Positions 43,926-52,926 of a stretch of 64,000 nt of DNA are shown here, in pieces. Position 1 is the first letter of the stretch. Each line of letters starts with the position of its first letter. The position numbers and the translations under genes are program-made. Source of the DNA: Streptomyces zingiberis. Its GTDB lineage: Bacteria; Actinomycetota; Actinomycetes; Streptomycetales; Streptomycetaceae. The notes under the pieces were generated by a model. The model saw only the letters and a program-made list of their open reading frames with translations. It was not told where the DNA came from and did no database searches. The stretch covers positions 310,001 to 374,000 of the forward strand of contig NZ_JAATEN010000002.1 in the NCBI RefSeq assembly GCF_012034935.1. The letters run 5' to 3'.

Positions 43926-44436
43926 GACGGGCCTCCGGAGAGCGGTACGGGCGGAACGGGGCTCGGTCGGCGCTGCGGGCGTGCGGGAGGCGCAGAGGCG
44001 GAGAAGCGGGGGGCTGGGAGACGGGATGCGGAGAGGGGGCGCGGAGGTGGCGGGAGAGGGGGAGCGGTGGCCGATGTAGGGCTTTCTGCTCGGGTGCCGC
44101 TGGTGATGCGCCGGGATCTGCTCAGGTCTGATCGCCGCCTGATCGAAATCTGCACATGCGGGCTTGATTCCGAAGTCTATAACTTTCCGACAGGGTGTCG
44201 GGAAGGGTGAGGGCGCCCCGGCCCGGCAGCGGCGGCACGGCCGGGTGCCGGCCGCCCGGCCGTGCCGTGGCTCATGGGCCCTGCCCCCGGCGGAGGGCGT
44301 GGTGCCCGTGGGACGCCGGGTGAGGGCCGGTGCCCCCGGTCCTCCCCGCGCCGGTGCCCGCGGGACCTCGTGCCCCCTCCGGCGGAGGGCGTGGTGCCCG
44401 GGTGCGGGCCCGGGGTGAGGGGGCAGGGGCCGGGGG
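43926..44436. promoter_or_regulatory. Heme oxygenase upstream region, -10 with operator, and a 22-bp direct repeat
   Basis: On the minus strand TATAGA (44181-44176) could be a -10; next to it lies CCGACA-GGG-TGTCGG (44187-44201), a 6-bp inverted repeat where the -35 should be. The leader would then be about 245 bases, of lower G+C. Further right, the exact 22-base sequence starting CCGGCGGAGGGCGTGGTG occurs at 44287-44308 and 44379-44400. No gene is seen. Confidence 0.45.
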
Positions 44437-45294
44437 TCAGGGGAGCGTGAGGATCTCCGTTCCGGTCTCCGTCACGACCAGTGTGTGCTCGAACTGGGCC
44501 GTCCGCCTGCGGTCCTTGGTCACCACCGTCCAGCCGTCCTCCCACATGTCGTACTCGTGGGTGCCCAGGGTGAGCATCGGCTCGATGGTGAAGGTCATCC
44601 CGGGGCTGATGACCGTCGTCGCCTGCGGGCTGTCGTAGTGCGGGATGATCAGGCCGGAGTGGAAGGAGCTGTTGATGCCGTGCCCGGTGAAGTCGCGGAC
44701 CACGCCGTAGCCGAACCGCTTGGCGTAGGACTCGATCACCCGGCCGATGATGTTGATCTGCCGGCCCGGCTTGACCGCCTTGATCGCCCGGTTCAGGGCC
44801 TCCCGGGTCCGCTCGACCAGCAGCCGGGACTCCTCGTCCACGTCGCCGCAGAGGTAGGTGGCGTTGTTGTCGCCGTGCACCCCGCCGATGTAGGCGGTGA
44901 CGTCCAGATTGACGATGTCGCCGTCGCGCAGCACGGTCGAGTCCGGGATGCCGTGGCAGATGACCTCGTTCACCGAGGCGCAGAGCGACTTGGGGTAGCC
45001 GCGGTAGCCGAGGGTGGAGGGATAGGCGCCGTGGTCGCACATGTACTCGTGGGCCACCCGGTCCAGTTCGTCGGTGGTGACCCCCGGCGCGATGTGGGCC
45101 GCGGCCTCCTCCATCGCGCGGGCGGCGATCCGCCCCGCGATCCGCATGCGCTCGATCGTTTCGGCGTCCTGGACCTCGGACCCGGTGTACGGCGTGGGAG
45201 CGTCCCGGCCGACGTACTCGGGGCGCGGGATCGAGGCGGGGACGGGACGGCGAGGGGACAACGTCCCGGGGACAAGGAGCGACTGGCCAGACAT
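44437..45294 (-). CDS. map: Type I methionine aminopeptidase, 285 aa
   Basis: Removes N-terminal Met from new proteins. Pita-bread fold with metal ligands: His in [13 protein letters not shown] (substrate side), Asp in [21 protein letters not shown] (two Asp), His in [13 protein letters not shown], Glu in FTIEPML and Glu in [11 protein letters not shown] 40-residue N-terminal extension typical of actinobacterial long-form enzymes is present ([20 protein letters not shown]). ATG at 45294 lies 6 bases after a TACACT -10, with no ribosome site. Confidence 0.95.
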   Translation of the reverse strand: MSGQSLLVPGTLSPRRPVPASIPRPEYVGRDAPTPYTGSEVQDAETIERMRIAGRIAARAMEEAAAHIAPGVTTDELDRVAHEYMCDHGAYPSTLGYRGYPKSLCASVNEVICHGIPDSTVLRDGDIVNLDVTAYIGGVHGDNNATYLCGDVDEESRLLVERTREALNRAIKAVKPGRQINIIGRVIESYAKRFGYGVVRDFTGHGINSSFHSGLIIPHYDSPQATTVISPGMTFTIEPMLTLGTHEYDMWEDGWTVVTKDRRRTAQFEHTLVVTETGTEILTLP

Positions 45295-45300
45295 GGGGCG

Positions 45301-45306
45301 AGTGTA
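45301..45306 (-). promoter_or_regulatory. -10 box TACACT of map (probably leaderless)
   Basis: On the minus strand TACACT (45306-45301) precedes the ATG by six bases (CGCCCC). No Shine-Dalgarno is present. Confidence 0.5.
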
Positions 45307-45493
45307 TCGGCGGCCGCTCGGGCAACATGAGCGGCAGAGCGGCCTTCCGGCCGCCGGGGGCCACGTCACCAGCGGCCTGCGGCGGGGAACCGGGCGAGCC
45401 GGAACCGGGATCGGCCGAGATCACCGGGGAATGGCCGAAGACCGCCGAGAGACAACCCAGAGACACGAGAGATACGAGAGATAGGGGCCTTCG

Positions 45494-45730
45494 ATGGCGC
45501 TGTTCCGGAAGCGGGCGGCCGGCAAGGCGGGCGAGTGGTACTACTGCCTCCAGCACGGCAAGGTCGAGGAAGGTCCGGAGTGCCCGGCCAAGGACCGGAT
45601 GGGCCCCTACCCGACGCGGGGCGAGGCCGAGCACGCCATGGAGACGGCCCGGGAGCGGAACGCCGAGTGGGAGACGGATCCGCGCTGGCACGACGGGGAC
45701 GCGCCGCCGGACGGCGCCCGCCGCGCCTGA
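45494..45730 (+). CDS. Conserved small protein (SPOR-like), 78 aa
   Basis: Begins MALFRKRAAGKAGEWYYCLQ, then GPECPAKDRMGPYPTRGEAEHAMETARERNAEW and a C-terminal DPRWHDGD. This pattern is widely conserved among Streptomyces. The alternation resembles a small SPOR-like or RNP-like module, but function is unknown. ATG at 45494 with GATAGGGGCC as a weak ribosome site. The upstream 45445-45488 stretch is a purine-rich GAGAGAC/GAGAGAT repeat. Confidence 0.82.
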   Translation: MALFRKRAAGKAGEWYYCLQHGKVEEGPECPAKDRMGPYPTRGEAEHAMETARERNAEWETDPRWHDGDAPPDGARRA

Positions 45731-46022
45731 CGGTCCCGGCTCCGGTCCCGGCCCGGAGGCTCGCCGCCGGCATGGAGGGCGAGGGAGTGAGGGAGGGGCC
45801 GGCGGTGGCCGGTGGCCGGCCGTGGGCCATCGGACGTGGGCCGCCGTCCACGTCCACCGGTGCCGCCGCCCCGGACGCTCTCCGTCCCGCCCGGCGGACG
45901 GCCGCGCACGGGACCGGGAGTTCCTCTCCGGTGGCGCGGGGCCGCACAGGCCCCCCACGGCGGCCCCCGCACCGAACCGGGGAGCCGGGCCCCTGGGCGC
46001 CCTTGGCCCGAGATGACGTGCG
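45731..46022. other. Intergenic DNA between two convergent genes
   Basis: Nearly 300 bases of G+C-rich sequence with Gly/Pro/Arg-rich artefactual frames. Several GGCC-rich short inverted repeats are visible. The main structured element is the hairpin at 46023-46048. Confidence 0.4.
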
Positions 46023-46048
46023 GCGGCCCGGGCCTCGGCCCGGGCCGC
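46023..46048. terminator. Hairpin terminator, 10-bp stem
   Basis: GCGGCCCGGG (46023-46032) pairs exactly with CCCGGGCCGC (46039-46048) with CCTCGG as loop. It lies just past the stop of the hypothetical protein gene on the minus strand and could also end the 45494-45730 transcript. Confidence 0.6.
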
Positions 46049-46080
46049 GAAGTGGACATCGGGCCGGGCGGGGCACCGCG

Positions 46081-46923
46081 TCACCAAGGGGGCGGCGGAG
46101 GCGTCGTCAGCTCCTCCGCCAGCCGGGCCAGCCTCTCCCGTAGCCGGCGCCGGCCGCGCGGGCCCGCCCCGGCGCTCCGGCCGTCTTCCGCGGCCACCGC
46201 GCTCACCAGGTGCTGCGCGGCTTCCAGGCCGAACACGGAAGGCCGCTCCGGGTCGCGTGCGGAGAGTGCCCGCGGGCCGGGCGGGGACGGGGGCCGCGCA
46301 CCGGACACGGACGGGGCCGCCGCCCCGGTCGGGGAGACCGGCCCCGGGCCGGGAGCGGGAACTGTTCGCAGGCCGAGCACAGCGGCCACCCCGGTGATCC
46401 CATCCACCCCGGCCATCCCGGCGGTGCCGGGGGCCGCACCGGACGCGGCATGGGCCGGATCCGTCTCCGGCACGCCGAGCGACTCGTGGGCCAGGGAGCG
46501 CAGGTCCCGGTCGCCCCCGTCGATCGCCAGCACGGTCGCCCCCGCGCGCCGGGCGTCCCGCACCCGTTCGAGGAGGGGCGTGCCGGGCCGGTCCGGGGCG
46601 ACGACCAGTAGTGTCTCCCCGCGCCGTGCCGCGGCCAGCCGGTCCGGGCCGACGGCCAGGTGCGGCGGCGCGCCCGGCTCCACGCGGTGGCGGACCAGGG
46701 TGGGGGAGAGCTGCGGGAGCCCGGACCGGGCGGCTTCCTCGCCGAGGTGGGCGGCGAGGTGCCAGGGCTCGTACCCCTCGCCGCCGACCAGCAGCAGCCC
46801 GCCGCCCGGTGGGTCCACGGAGCGGCGCAACGCCCCGGCGAACCACCGGGTGGCGTCCAGCCAGGCCGTTCCGGCGAGGATCTCGCGCAGCAGCGCCACC
46901 CGTACGGCGTCCATGGCCCGCAT
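46081..46923 (-). CDS. Hypothetical SIS-like protein, about 280 aa
   Basis: ATG at 46923 (GGAGCAGG upstream), second ATG at 46914. The first 160 residues look like a phosphosugar-binding (SIS-type) fold: RWFAGALRRSVDPPGGGLLL, EPWHLAAHLGEEAARSG, GETLLVVAPDRPGTP and GATVLAIDGGDRDLRSLAHE. They are followed by an Ala/Pro/Gly-rich region (about residues 175-240) and a helical tail with RRRLRERLARLAEELTT. No catalytic residue is identifiable. Homologues exist as uncharacterised Streptomyces proteins. Function unknown. Confidence 0.7.
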   Translation of the reverse strand: MRAMDAVRVALLREILAGTAWLDATRWFAGALRRSVDPPGGGLLLVGGEGYEPWHLAAHLGEEAARSGLPQLSPTLVRHRVEPGAPPHLAVGPDRLAAARRGETLLVVAPDRPGTPLLERVRDARRAGATVLAIDGGDRDLRSLAHESLGVPETDPAHAASGAAPGTAGMAGVDGITGVAAVLGLRTVPAPGPGPVSPTGAAAPSVSGARPPSPPGPRALSARDPERPSVFGLEAAQHLVSAVAAEDGRSAGAGPRGRRRLRERLARLAEELTTPPPPPW

Positions 46924-47374
46924 CCTGCTCCGGCCGCGCGGGGCGCGTCGGCCCGACGGCGCCCCGTTCCCCCGCAGGGGTGACGGGAGGGTGTACGGCA
47001 GGGGACCGCCGGGTGGTGCGGGGCGCGGGCGGACGCGCCGGCAGAGTCCGATGGCCACACGGCACCCACCGGGGCGATCGGCGGATGGGCGGTCGCCGTC
47101 ACGGGTCCCGGCACCCGCTTGTCCGGGGAGGACCCCGTCTCACCGCCGCCCCCGCCCTCACCCCGGGGGGCGACCCCGCCCACCCGGCCGTCCCGGGCGC
47201 CGGGCCGAGCCGGCGGCCCCGGGCGGCCGGTCCTGCGGACGTCCGCGCGAAAGCAGGCGGCATGGCGGGTGACGTACGGAGGAGACGGCCCGGCGGCGCG
47301 GGGTGAGGTGGGCGGCCGGGGCCGGACGAGGCAGGACGGTCCGCACGTGCGCCATGTGTGACAACATCACTGTC
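46924..47374. other. Divergent intergenic region before npdG
   Basis: No gene is supported. TGACA-ACATCAC-TGTCA (47359-47375) is a 5-bp inverted repeat that overlaps the npdG start. CAACAT (47362-47367) ends 7 bases before that ATG and could be the -10 of a leaderless transcript, though it lacks the usual first T. Confidence 0.4.
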
Positions 47375-48079
47375 ATGAACTCCACCGACGCAGTGCGGAA
47401 AGCCCCCGCCAAGGACCCGTGGCAGCTCCCCGACGTCTCCGGCCTGGTGGTCGGCGTCCTCGGCGGTACCGGTGACCAGGGCCGCGGCCTCGCCTACCGG
47501 CTCGCCCGGGCCGGGCAGCGGGTGATCGTCGGCTCCCGGGCCGCCGGGCGGGCGCAGGAGGCCGCCGCCGAACTCGGCCACGGGGTCGAGGGCGCGGACA
47601 ACGCCGAGTGCGCCCGCCGCAGCGACATCGTCATCGTCGCCGTGCCCTGGGAGGGCCACGCCGCCACCCTCGGCTCGCTCCGGGAGGAACTGGCCGGGAA
47701 GCTCGTCGTGGACTGCGTCAACCCGCTCGGCTTCGACAAGAAGGGCGCCTACGCCATCCGTCCCGACGAGGGCAGCGCCGCCGAGCAGGCCGCCGCGCTC
47801 CTCCCGGACTCCCGGGTGACCGCCGCCTTCCACCACCTCTCCGCCGTGCTGCTGAAGGACCCGGCGGTCGAGGAGATCGACACCGACGTCATGGTGCTCG
47901 GGGAGGTCCGCGCGGACTGCGAGCTCGTCCAGGCGCTGGCCGGCCGCATCCCCGGGATGCGCGGTGTGTTCGCGGGCCGGCTGCGCAACGCGCACCAGGT
48001 GGAGTCGCTCGTCGCCAACCTGATCTCGGTGAACCGGCGCTACAAGGCGCACGCCGGGCTGCGGGTCACCGACGTGTGA
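47375..48079 (+). CDS. npdG: NADPH-dependent F420 reductase, 234 aa
   Basis: Transfers hydride between NADPH and coenzyme F420. NADP-binding GVLGGTGDQGRGLAYRLARA near residue 26, GSRAAGRA, VPWEGHAATLGSL, CVNPLGFDKKGAY and DVMVLGEVRAD; the C-terminal GRLRNAHQVESLVANLISVN is characteristic. ATG at 47375 gives an N-terminus matching homologues; an upstream ATG at 47354 is less likely. No clear ribosome site. F420 is made by Streptomyces. Confidence 0.92.
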   Translation: MNSTDAVRKAPAKDPWQLPDVSGLVVGVLGGTGDQGRGLAYRLARAGQRVIVGSRAAGRAQEAAAELGHGVEGADNAECARRSDIVIVAVPWEGHAATLGSLREELAGKLVVDCVNPLGFDKKGAYAIRPDEGSAAEQAAALLPDSRVTAAFHHLSAVLLKDPAVEEIDTDVMVLGEVRADCELVQALAGRIPGMRGVFAGRLRNAHQVESLVANLISVNRRYKAHAGLRVTDV

Positions 48080-48402
48080 GCGAAGGGGGCCGCCGGCCCG
48101 GGGCGACGGTACCGCCACGGGAACGGGAGGCCGCGCGAGGCGGCGGCCGGGCCGTGCGCGCGCCGGAGCACAACCGCGTCCGTGCGCGGAGACTCCCGCC
48201 GGGCGGCGGGGGTGGAAACGCACCGCGCGGTGGACGGGGCGGCGCGGCGCGGCCGGGCCGGCGGCGGCGCGTACGGCCCGGTGGCGGGAGCCACGGGCGG
48301 GGCGGGGGAGTGGTCCGGGCCGGGTGGGCGCAGGGGTCCGCGCCGGGTGGGGGACAATGGTCCGGTACGCCGCCCCGGAACGCGCGCCAAGGAGCCGCCC
48401 CC
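48080..48402. other. Intergenic region between npdG and the small membrane protein
   Basis: About 320 bases of G+C-rich DNA with no gene motif and no strong hairpin recognised. The ribosome site AAGGAG for the small membrane protein is at the right end. Confidence 0.4.
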
Positions 48403-48597
48403 ATGCCCCGCCTCGCCCTGTTCGCCGTCGCCGTCTGTCTCCTCGCCACCGCCGCGGCGGTCGTGTCCTTCGTGGAGGGCAGCTGGCTCGGCGTCCTCTG
48501 GGTGATGGTGGCGGGTGTCTCCTCCAACATGGCCTGGTTCTACCACCGGCGGGCCCGGGCCGCCCGCGCCGCCTCGGCCGGGCACACCACGGGCTGA
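48403..48597 (+). CDS. Small two-helix membrane protein, 64 aa
   Basis: ATG at 48403 follows CCAAGGAGCC. Two hydrophobic helices: LALFAVAVCLLATAAAVVSF and GVLWVMVAGVSSNMAWFY, with a basic tail (HRRARAARAA). Too short to appear in many gene calls, but the strong ribosome site and hydrophobic pattern support it. Function unknown. Confidence 0.7.
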   Translation: MPRLALFAVAVCLLATAAAVVSFVEGSWLGVLWVMVAGVSSNMAWFYHRRARAARAASAGHTTG

Positions 48598-48788
48598 CCA
48601 CCGCCGCGAGCTCCCGCCGCCGGGCGCGGCCGGGGCCGCGCCGGAGGGCGGCGAAGGCCCCCGCGGGGCGCCCGGGCGGTCCCCTCCGTGGCCGTGGTGG
48701 AGCGCTCGGCACCGGGTAGACGGTCGGCCGGGAGGGGCGGTGACCCGTCTCTCCGCCGCATCGTGTCAGATAGACGATTACTCGGGAC

Positions 48789-48794
48789 TAGGAT
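48789..48794 (+). promoter_or_regulatory. -10 box TAGGAT of leaderless nadE
   Basis: TAGGAT ends exactly 7 bases before the GTG at 48802. The box overlaps an upstream ATG (48793), so the GTG is the more likely start. Confidence 0.55.
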
Positions 48795-48801
48795 GGCCGG
48801 C

Positions 48802-50556
48802 GTGCCCCAACTTCGCCTCGCACTGAACCAGATCGATTCCACCGTCGGCGACCTCGCCGGGAACGCCGAGTCCATCGTCCACTGGACCCGGCACTCGGTC
48901 GAGCAGGGCGCCCATCTCGTGGCCTTCCCGGAGATGGCGCTGACCGGCTACCCCGTCGAGGACCTCGCGCTGCGCCGCTCCTTCGTGGAGGCCAGCCGCT
49001 CCGCCCTCGCCTCGCTGGCGGCCCGGCTCCGGGACGAGGGGATGGGCGAGGTGCCCGTCGTCGTCGGCTACCTGGACCGCTCCGAGCACCCGCAGCCGCG
49101 CTACGGGCAGCCCGCCGGCGCGCCGCGGAACGCGGGCGCCGTGCTGCACCGCGGTGAGATCGTGCTGACCTACGCCAAGCACCACCTGCCCAACTACGGG
49201 GTGTTCGACGAGTTCCGCTACTTCGTGCCCGGGGAGACGCTGCCCGTCATCCGGGTCCACGGCGTCGATGTCGCCCTGGCCATCTGCGAGGACCTCTGGC
49301 AGGACGGCGGCCGGGTGCCCGCCGCGCGGGAGGCCGGTGCCGGCCTGCTGCTGTCGATCAACGCCTCGCCCTACGAGCGGGAGAAGGACGACACCCGGCT
49401 GGAGCTGGTCCGCAAGCGGGCCCAGGAGGCCGGCTGCACCACCGCGTACCTGGCCATGATCGGCGGCCAGGACGAACTCGTCTTCGACGGCGACTCGATC
49501 GTGGTGGACTCCCGCGGCGAGGTGCTCGTCCGCGCGCCGCAGTTCTCCGAGGGCTGCGTCCTGGTCGACCTCGACCTGCCGGCCGCCGGGGAGATCCCCT
49601 CCGGCACTCCCGGCGACGGGCTCCGCGTCGAGCACGTCGTCATCGGATCCGAGCCGCTGCCGCCCTACGAGCCGGAGCTGACCGCCGGCTACGCCGACCG
49701 CCTCGGCGACGACGAGGAGGTCTACTCGGCGCTGGTGGTGGGGCTGCGGGCGTACGTGGCGAAGAACGGTTTCAGCAGCGTCGTCCTCGGCCTCTCCGGC
49801 GGCATCGACTCCGCCCTCACGGCGGTCATCGCCTGTGACGCGCTGGGCGCCCGCAACGTCCACGCCGTCTCCATGCCGTCCCGCTACTCCTCCGAGCACT
49901 CCAAGGGGGACGCCGCCGAGCTGGCCGAGCGCACCGGGCTCCACTTCCGCACCGTTCCGATCGGCCCGATGTTCGACGCCTATCTGGAGGCGGCGGAGCT
50001 CACCGGGCTCGCCGAGGAGAACCTCCAGGCCCGGCTGCGCGGCACCCTGCTGATGGGGCTCTCCAACCAGGAGGGCCACATCGTCCTCGCCCCGGGCAAC
50101 AAGTCCGAGCTGGCCTGCGGCTACTCCACCCTCTACGGGGACTCCGTGGGCGCCTACGCGCCGATCAAGGACGTCTACAAGACCTCCGTCTACCGCCTCG
50201 CCCACTGGCGCAACCGGGCGGCCGAGGAGCGCGGCCAGACCCCGCCCATCCCGGAGAACTCGATCTCCAAGCCGCCCAGCGCGGAACTCCGCCCCGGCCA
50301 GGTGGACAGCGACTCGCTGCCCGACTACGACGTGCTCGACCGCATCCTGGAGCTCTACGTCGACCGGGACCACGGGTTCGAGGAGGTCGTCGCCGCGGGC
50401 TTCGACGCGGAGCTGGTCGCGCGGGTGCTGCGGATGGTGGACGCCGCCGAGTTCAAGCGGCGCCAGTACCCGCCGGGCACCAAGATCTCCGCCAAGGGGT
50501 TCGGCAAGGACCGGCGGCTGCCGATCACCAACCGGTGGCGCGAGGAGACGGACTGA
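48802..50556 (+). CDS. nadE: Glutamine-dependent NAD+ synthetase, 584 aa
   Basis: Final step of NAD+ synthesis: amidates deamido-NAD+ using glutamine. The N-terminal nitrilase-type glutaminase has a Glu in AFPEMALTGYP, a Lys in YAKHHLPNYGVFDEFRYF, and a Cys in ICEDLWQDGG. The C-terminal synthetase has the SGGIDSALTAV P-loop, SMPSRYSSEHSK, APGNKSELACGYSTLYGDSV and NSISKPPSAELRPGQVDSDS. GTG at 48802 gives the N-terminus PQLRLALNQIDSTVGDLAGN expected from homologues; ATG at 48793 is an alternative. Strong terminator at 50571-50630. Confidence 0.95.
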   Translation: MPQLRLALNQIDSTVGDLAGNAESIVHWTRHSVEQGAHLVAFPEMALTGYPVEDLALRRSFVEASRSALASLAARLRDEGMGEVPVVVGYLDRSEHPQPRYGQPAGAPRNAGAVLHRGEIVLTYAKHHLPNYGVFDEFRYFVPGETLPVIRVHGVDVALAICEDLWQDGGRVPAAREAGAGLLLSINASPYEREKDDTRLELVRKRAQEAGCTTAYLAMIGGQDELVFDGDSIVVDSRGEVLVRAPQFSEGCVLVDLDLPAAGEIPSGTPGDGLRVEHVVIGSEPLPPYEPELTAGYADRLGDDEEVYSALVVGLRAYVAKNGFSSVVLGLSGGIDSALTAVIACDALGARNVHAVSMPSRYSSEHSKGDAAELAERTGLHFRTVPIGPMFDAYLEAAELTGLAEENLQARLRGTLLMGLSNQEGHIVLAPGNKSELACGYSTLYGDSVGAYAPIKDVYKTSVYRLAHWRNRAAEERGQTPPIPENSISKPPSAELRPGQVDSDSLPDYDVLDRILELYVDRDHGFEEVVAAGFDAELVARVLRMVDAAEFKRRQYPPGTKISAKGFGKDRRLPITNRWREETD

Positions 50557-50570
50557 CCCCGGCCGGCGGA

Positions 50571-50630
50571 TCCGGTCGCGGCCCCGTGCCGTCCCGCCCG
50601 GGGGCGGGACGGCACGGGGCCGCGACCGGA
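50571..50630. terminator. Bidirectional terminator, perfect 29-bp stem
   Basis: Bases 50571-50599 and 50602-50630 are exact complements over 29 bases (arms begin TCCGGTCGCG and end CGCGACCGGA), with a loop of at most a few bases. It lies between the convergent nadE and EEP-family genes. Unusually long for a bacterial terminator. Confidence 0.9.
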
Positions 50631-50656
50631 CGGTGCTGCCCCTGTCCCGCCCCGGC

Positions 50657-51682
50657 TCAGTACCGCACGGTGGCGGCCACCGGCAGGTGGTCGCTGCCCG
50701 TCCGGGGCAGGGACCAGGACGTGACCGGGTCCACCCCGCGCACCAGGATCTGGTCGATCCGCGCCAGCGGGAACGACGCGGGCCAGCTGAACCCGAAGCC
50801 GTCGCCCGCCGCCCCCTGCGTGGACCGGAGCTGTGACGTGACGGGGGACAGCGCGCGGTCGTTCATCGTGCCGTTGAGATCCCCCAGGAGCACGGCCCGC
50901 TCCTGCGGCTCCTCGCGGATGGCCAGGCCCAGCGCCTCCGCGCTGTCGTCCCGCTGCCCGGCGGTGAAGCCGGCGTTCAGCTTGACCCGCACCGACGGCA
51001 GGTGCGCCGCGTAGACGGCCAGCGGCCCGTCCGGCGCCGTCACGGTGGCCCGCACGGCCCGGGTCCAGCCCAGCCCGAGATCGACGTCGCGGACGCCGGT
51101 CAGCGGATGGCGGCTCCAGATCCCGACCGTGCCCCGCACGACGTGGTGCGGATACGCGGAGGCCAGCTCCTTCTCGTACACCGGGACGTGCGCCTGGCGG
51201 AGCTCCTGGAGCGCCACCACGTCGGCGCCCGAGGCGGCGACGTCCCGCGCGGTGCCGGCCGGGTCGGGGTTGTCGGCGTTGACGTTGTGCGAGACCAGGG
51301 TCAGCCCGCCGCCGCCCGCCGGGGCGGCCTTGTCGGTGATCAGGCCGCCGAAGAGGTTGAGCCAGACGGCCACCGGCAGCACCAGCGCCACCAGCGCCGT
51401 CGCCGAGCGCCGTATCAGCCCGAGGATCAGCAGCACCGGCAGCGCCAGCCCCAGCCACGGCAGGAACGTCTCCAGCAGGCTGCCCAGGCTGCCGACGCGG
51501 TTGGGCACCTCGGAGTGGAGGACGAGCAGCAGCGCCACGGCCACCGAGCACAGGGCCAGCAGCACCCCCCGGCGCCAGGTGCCCGGCCCGAACCGGGCGG
51601 CCAGCAGGCGGCGGAACCGGGATCGGGGCCCGCCGGGGTCCGCGCCGCCGCGTTCCGCGTCCGTCATGTACACCTGCGCCAT
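50657..51682 (-). CDS. Membrane-anchored endonuclease/exonuclease/phosphatase family protein, 341 aa
   Basis: ATG at 51682 with GAGGACGGCAG upstream (alternative 51667). Three hydrophobic helices in residues 25-110 (GVLLALCSVAVALLLVLHSE, LPWLGLALPVLLILGL, TALVALVLPVAVWLNLFGG), then the EEP domain: TLVSHNVNADN, DVVALQEL (catalytic Glu), GIWSRHPL, VLLGDLNGTMND (Asp/Asn), and the final GSDHLPV (Asp-His). All key residues are present. The catalytic part probably faces outside the cell. The substrate (nucleic acid, lipid head-group) is unknown. Confidence 0.88.
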   Translation of the reverse strand: MAQVYMTDAERGGADPGGPRSRFRRLLAARFGPGTWRRGVLLALCSVAVALLLVLHSEVPNRVGSLGSLLETFLPWLGLALPVLLILGLIRRSATALVALVLPVAVWLNLFGGLITDKAAPAGGGGLTLVSHNVNADNPDPAGTARDVAASGADVVALQELRQAHVPVYEKELASAYPHHVVRGTVGIWSRHPLTGVRDVDLGLGWTRAVRATVTAPDGPLAVYAAHLPSVRVKLNAGFTAGQRDDSAEALGLAIREEPQERAVLLGDLNGTMNDRALSPVTSQLRSTQGAAGDGFGFSWPASFPLARIDQILVRGVDPVTSWSLPRTGSDHLPVAATVRY

Positions 51683-51999
51683 CTGCCGTCCTCGTGCCTC
51701 GCCGTGCCGCTCCCCGGTACGCACCCTAGGGGACGTGGCCGCTGGTGCCCCGCCGTGCGCGGCGGCCCTCCGTGAGGGGGACGTCCGGGGCGGGGCGCCG
51801 GGTTCCGGACCGTACCGGTGCCCTGGGTCACCCCGCGGAAACCGGAATATCTGCCTCCGGTCGTGCCGGTGCGGCGGCCGGTGCGCGGCGGGCCCCGGGT
51901 GTGGGGCACGCCACTTCCGCCGCCGTCCGCCCGGTGCCACCATGGGAGGCGATCCGGGGACGCCGTCAGGGCGCCTCGAGACGACAAGGAGTCACCGCC

Positions 52000-52926
52000 A
52001 TGACGCACGTTCCGCCTGCCTCCGACACCCCCGGAACCCCCGGAGCCGCGGGCGCCCCCGCGCCCTCCGGGCCCGCGCCGGGCGCGCCGAAGGGCACCAC
52101 CGGGGCGCTGTACGGCGGGACGGGCAGCCGCCGTCTCACCGTGCGCGACATCGCCGCCGCCAAGGAGCGGGGCGAGAAGTGGCCCATGCTCACCGCCTAC
52201 GACGCGATGACCGCCTCCGTGTTCGACGAGGCGGGGATCCCCGTGCTCCTCGTCGGCGACTCCATGGGCAACTGCCACCTGGGCTACGACTCCACCGTGC
52301 CGGTCACCATGGATGAGACGCTCCTGCTCTCCGCCGCCGTGGTGCGCGGCACCCGGCGGGCGATGGTCGTCGGCGACCTGCCGTTCGGGTCGTACCAGGA
52401 GGGCCCCGTCCAGGCGCTGCGCAGCGCCACCCGCCTGGTCAAGGAGGCGGGGGTGGGCGCCGTGAAGCTGGAGGGCGGCGAGCGCTCGGCCGACCAGATC
52501 GAGCTGCTGGTGCGCTCCGGGATCCCCGTGATGGCGCACGTGGGCCTCACCCCGCAGTCCGTCAACGCCTACGGCGGCTACCCGGTGCAGGGGCGCGGCG
52601 AGGAGGCCGCGCAGCAACTGCTGCGGGACGCCAAGTCCGTGCAGGACGCGGGCGCGTTCGCGGTCGTCCTGGAGCTCGTCCCGGCCGAACTGGCCGCCGA
52701 GGTCACCCGCTCGCTGCACATCCCGACCGTCGGGATCGGCGCGGGGCCCGCGTGCGACGCCCAGGTGCTGGTGTGGACGGACATGGCCGGGATGACCGGC
52801 GGCCGGGTGCCGCGGTTCGTCAAGCGGTACGCGCGGCTGCGTGAGGAGCTGGGCGGCGCCGCGCGGGCGTTCGCCGAGGACGTCACCGGCGGCGCGTACC
52901 CGGCGGAGGAGCACAGCTTCCGCTGA
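52000..52926 (+). CDS. panB: 3-methyl-2-oxobutanoate hydroxymethyltransferase, 308 aa
   Basis: Second step to pantothenate: adds a hydroxymethyl group to 2-oxoisovalerate. The magnesium/substrate blocks are complete: MLTAYDAMTASVFDEAGIPV, LVGDSMGNCHLGYDSTVPVT, VVGDLPFGSY, KLEGG, PVMAHVGLTPQS and VGIGAGPACDAQVLV. A Pro/Ala-rich N-terminal extension of about 30 residues is present. ATG at 52000 after AAGGAG. In mycobacteria panB also lies close to glnA2 and glnE. Confidence 0.96.
   Translation: MTHVPPASDTPGTPGAAGAPAPSGPAPGAPKGTTGALYGGTGSRRLTVRDIAAAKERGEKWPMLTAYDAMTASVFDEAGIPVLLVGDSMGNCHLGYDSTVPVTMDETLLLSAAVVRGTRRAMVVGDLPFGSYQEGPVQALRSATRLVKEAGVGAVKLEGGERSADQIELLVRSGIPVMAHVGLTPQSVNAYGGYPVQGRGEEAAQQLLRDAKSVQDAGAFAVVLELVPAELAAEVTRSLHIPTVGIGAGPACDAQVLVWTDMAGMTGGRVPRFVKRYARLREELGGAARAFAEDVTGGAYPAEEHSFR

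Noticed and set aside
43926..44200. Search for a DmdR/IdeR iron box in front of heme oxygenase.
   Set aside because: No TTAGGTTAGGCTAACCTAA-like sequence found.
44177..47065. A 962-codon minus-strand frame across map and the neighbouring small genes.
   Set aside because: Arg/Pro/Gly-rich shadow of map and the hypothetical gene; no domain.
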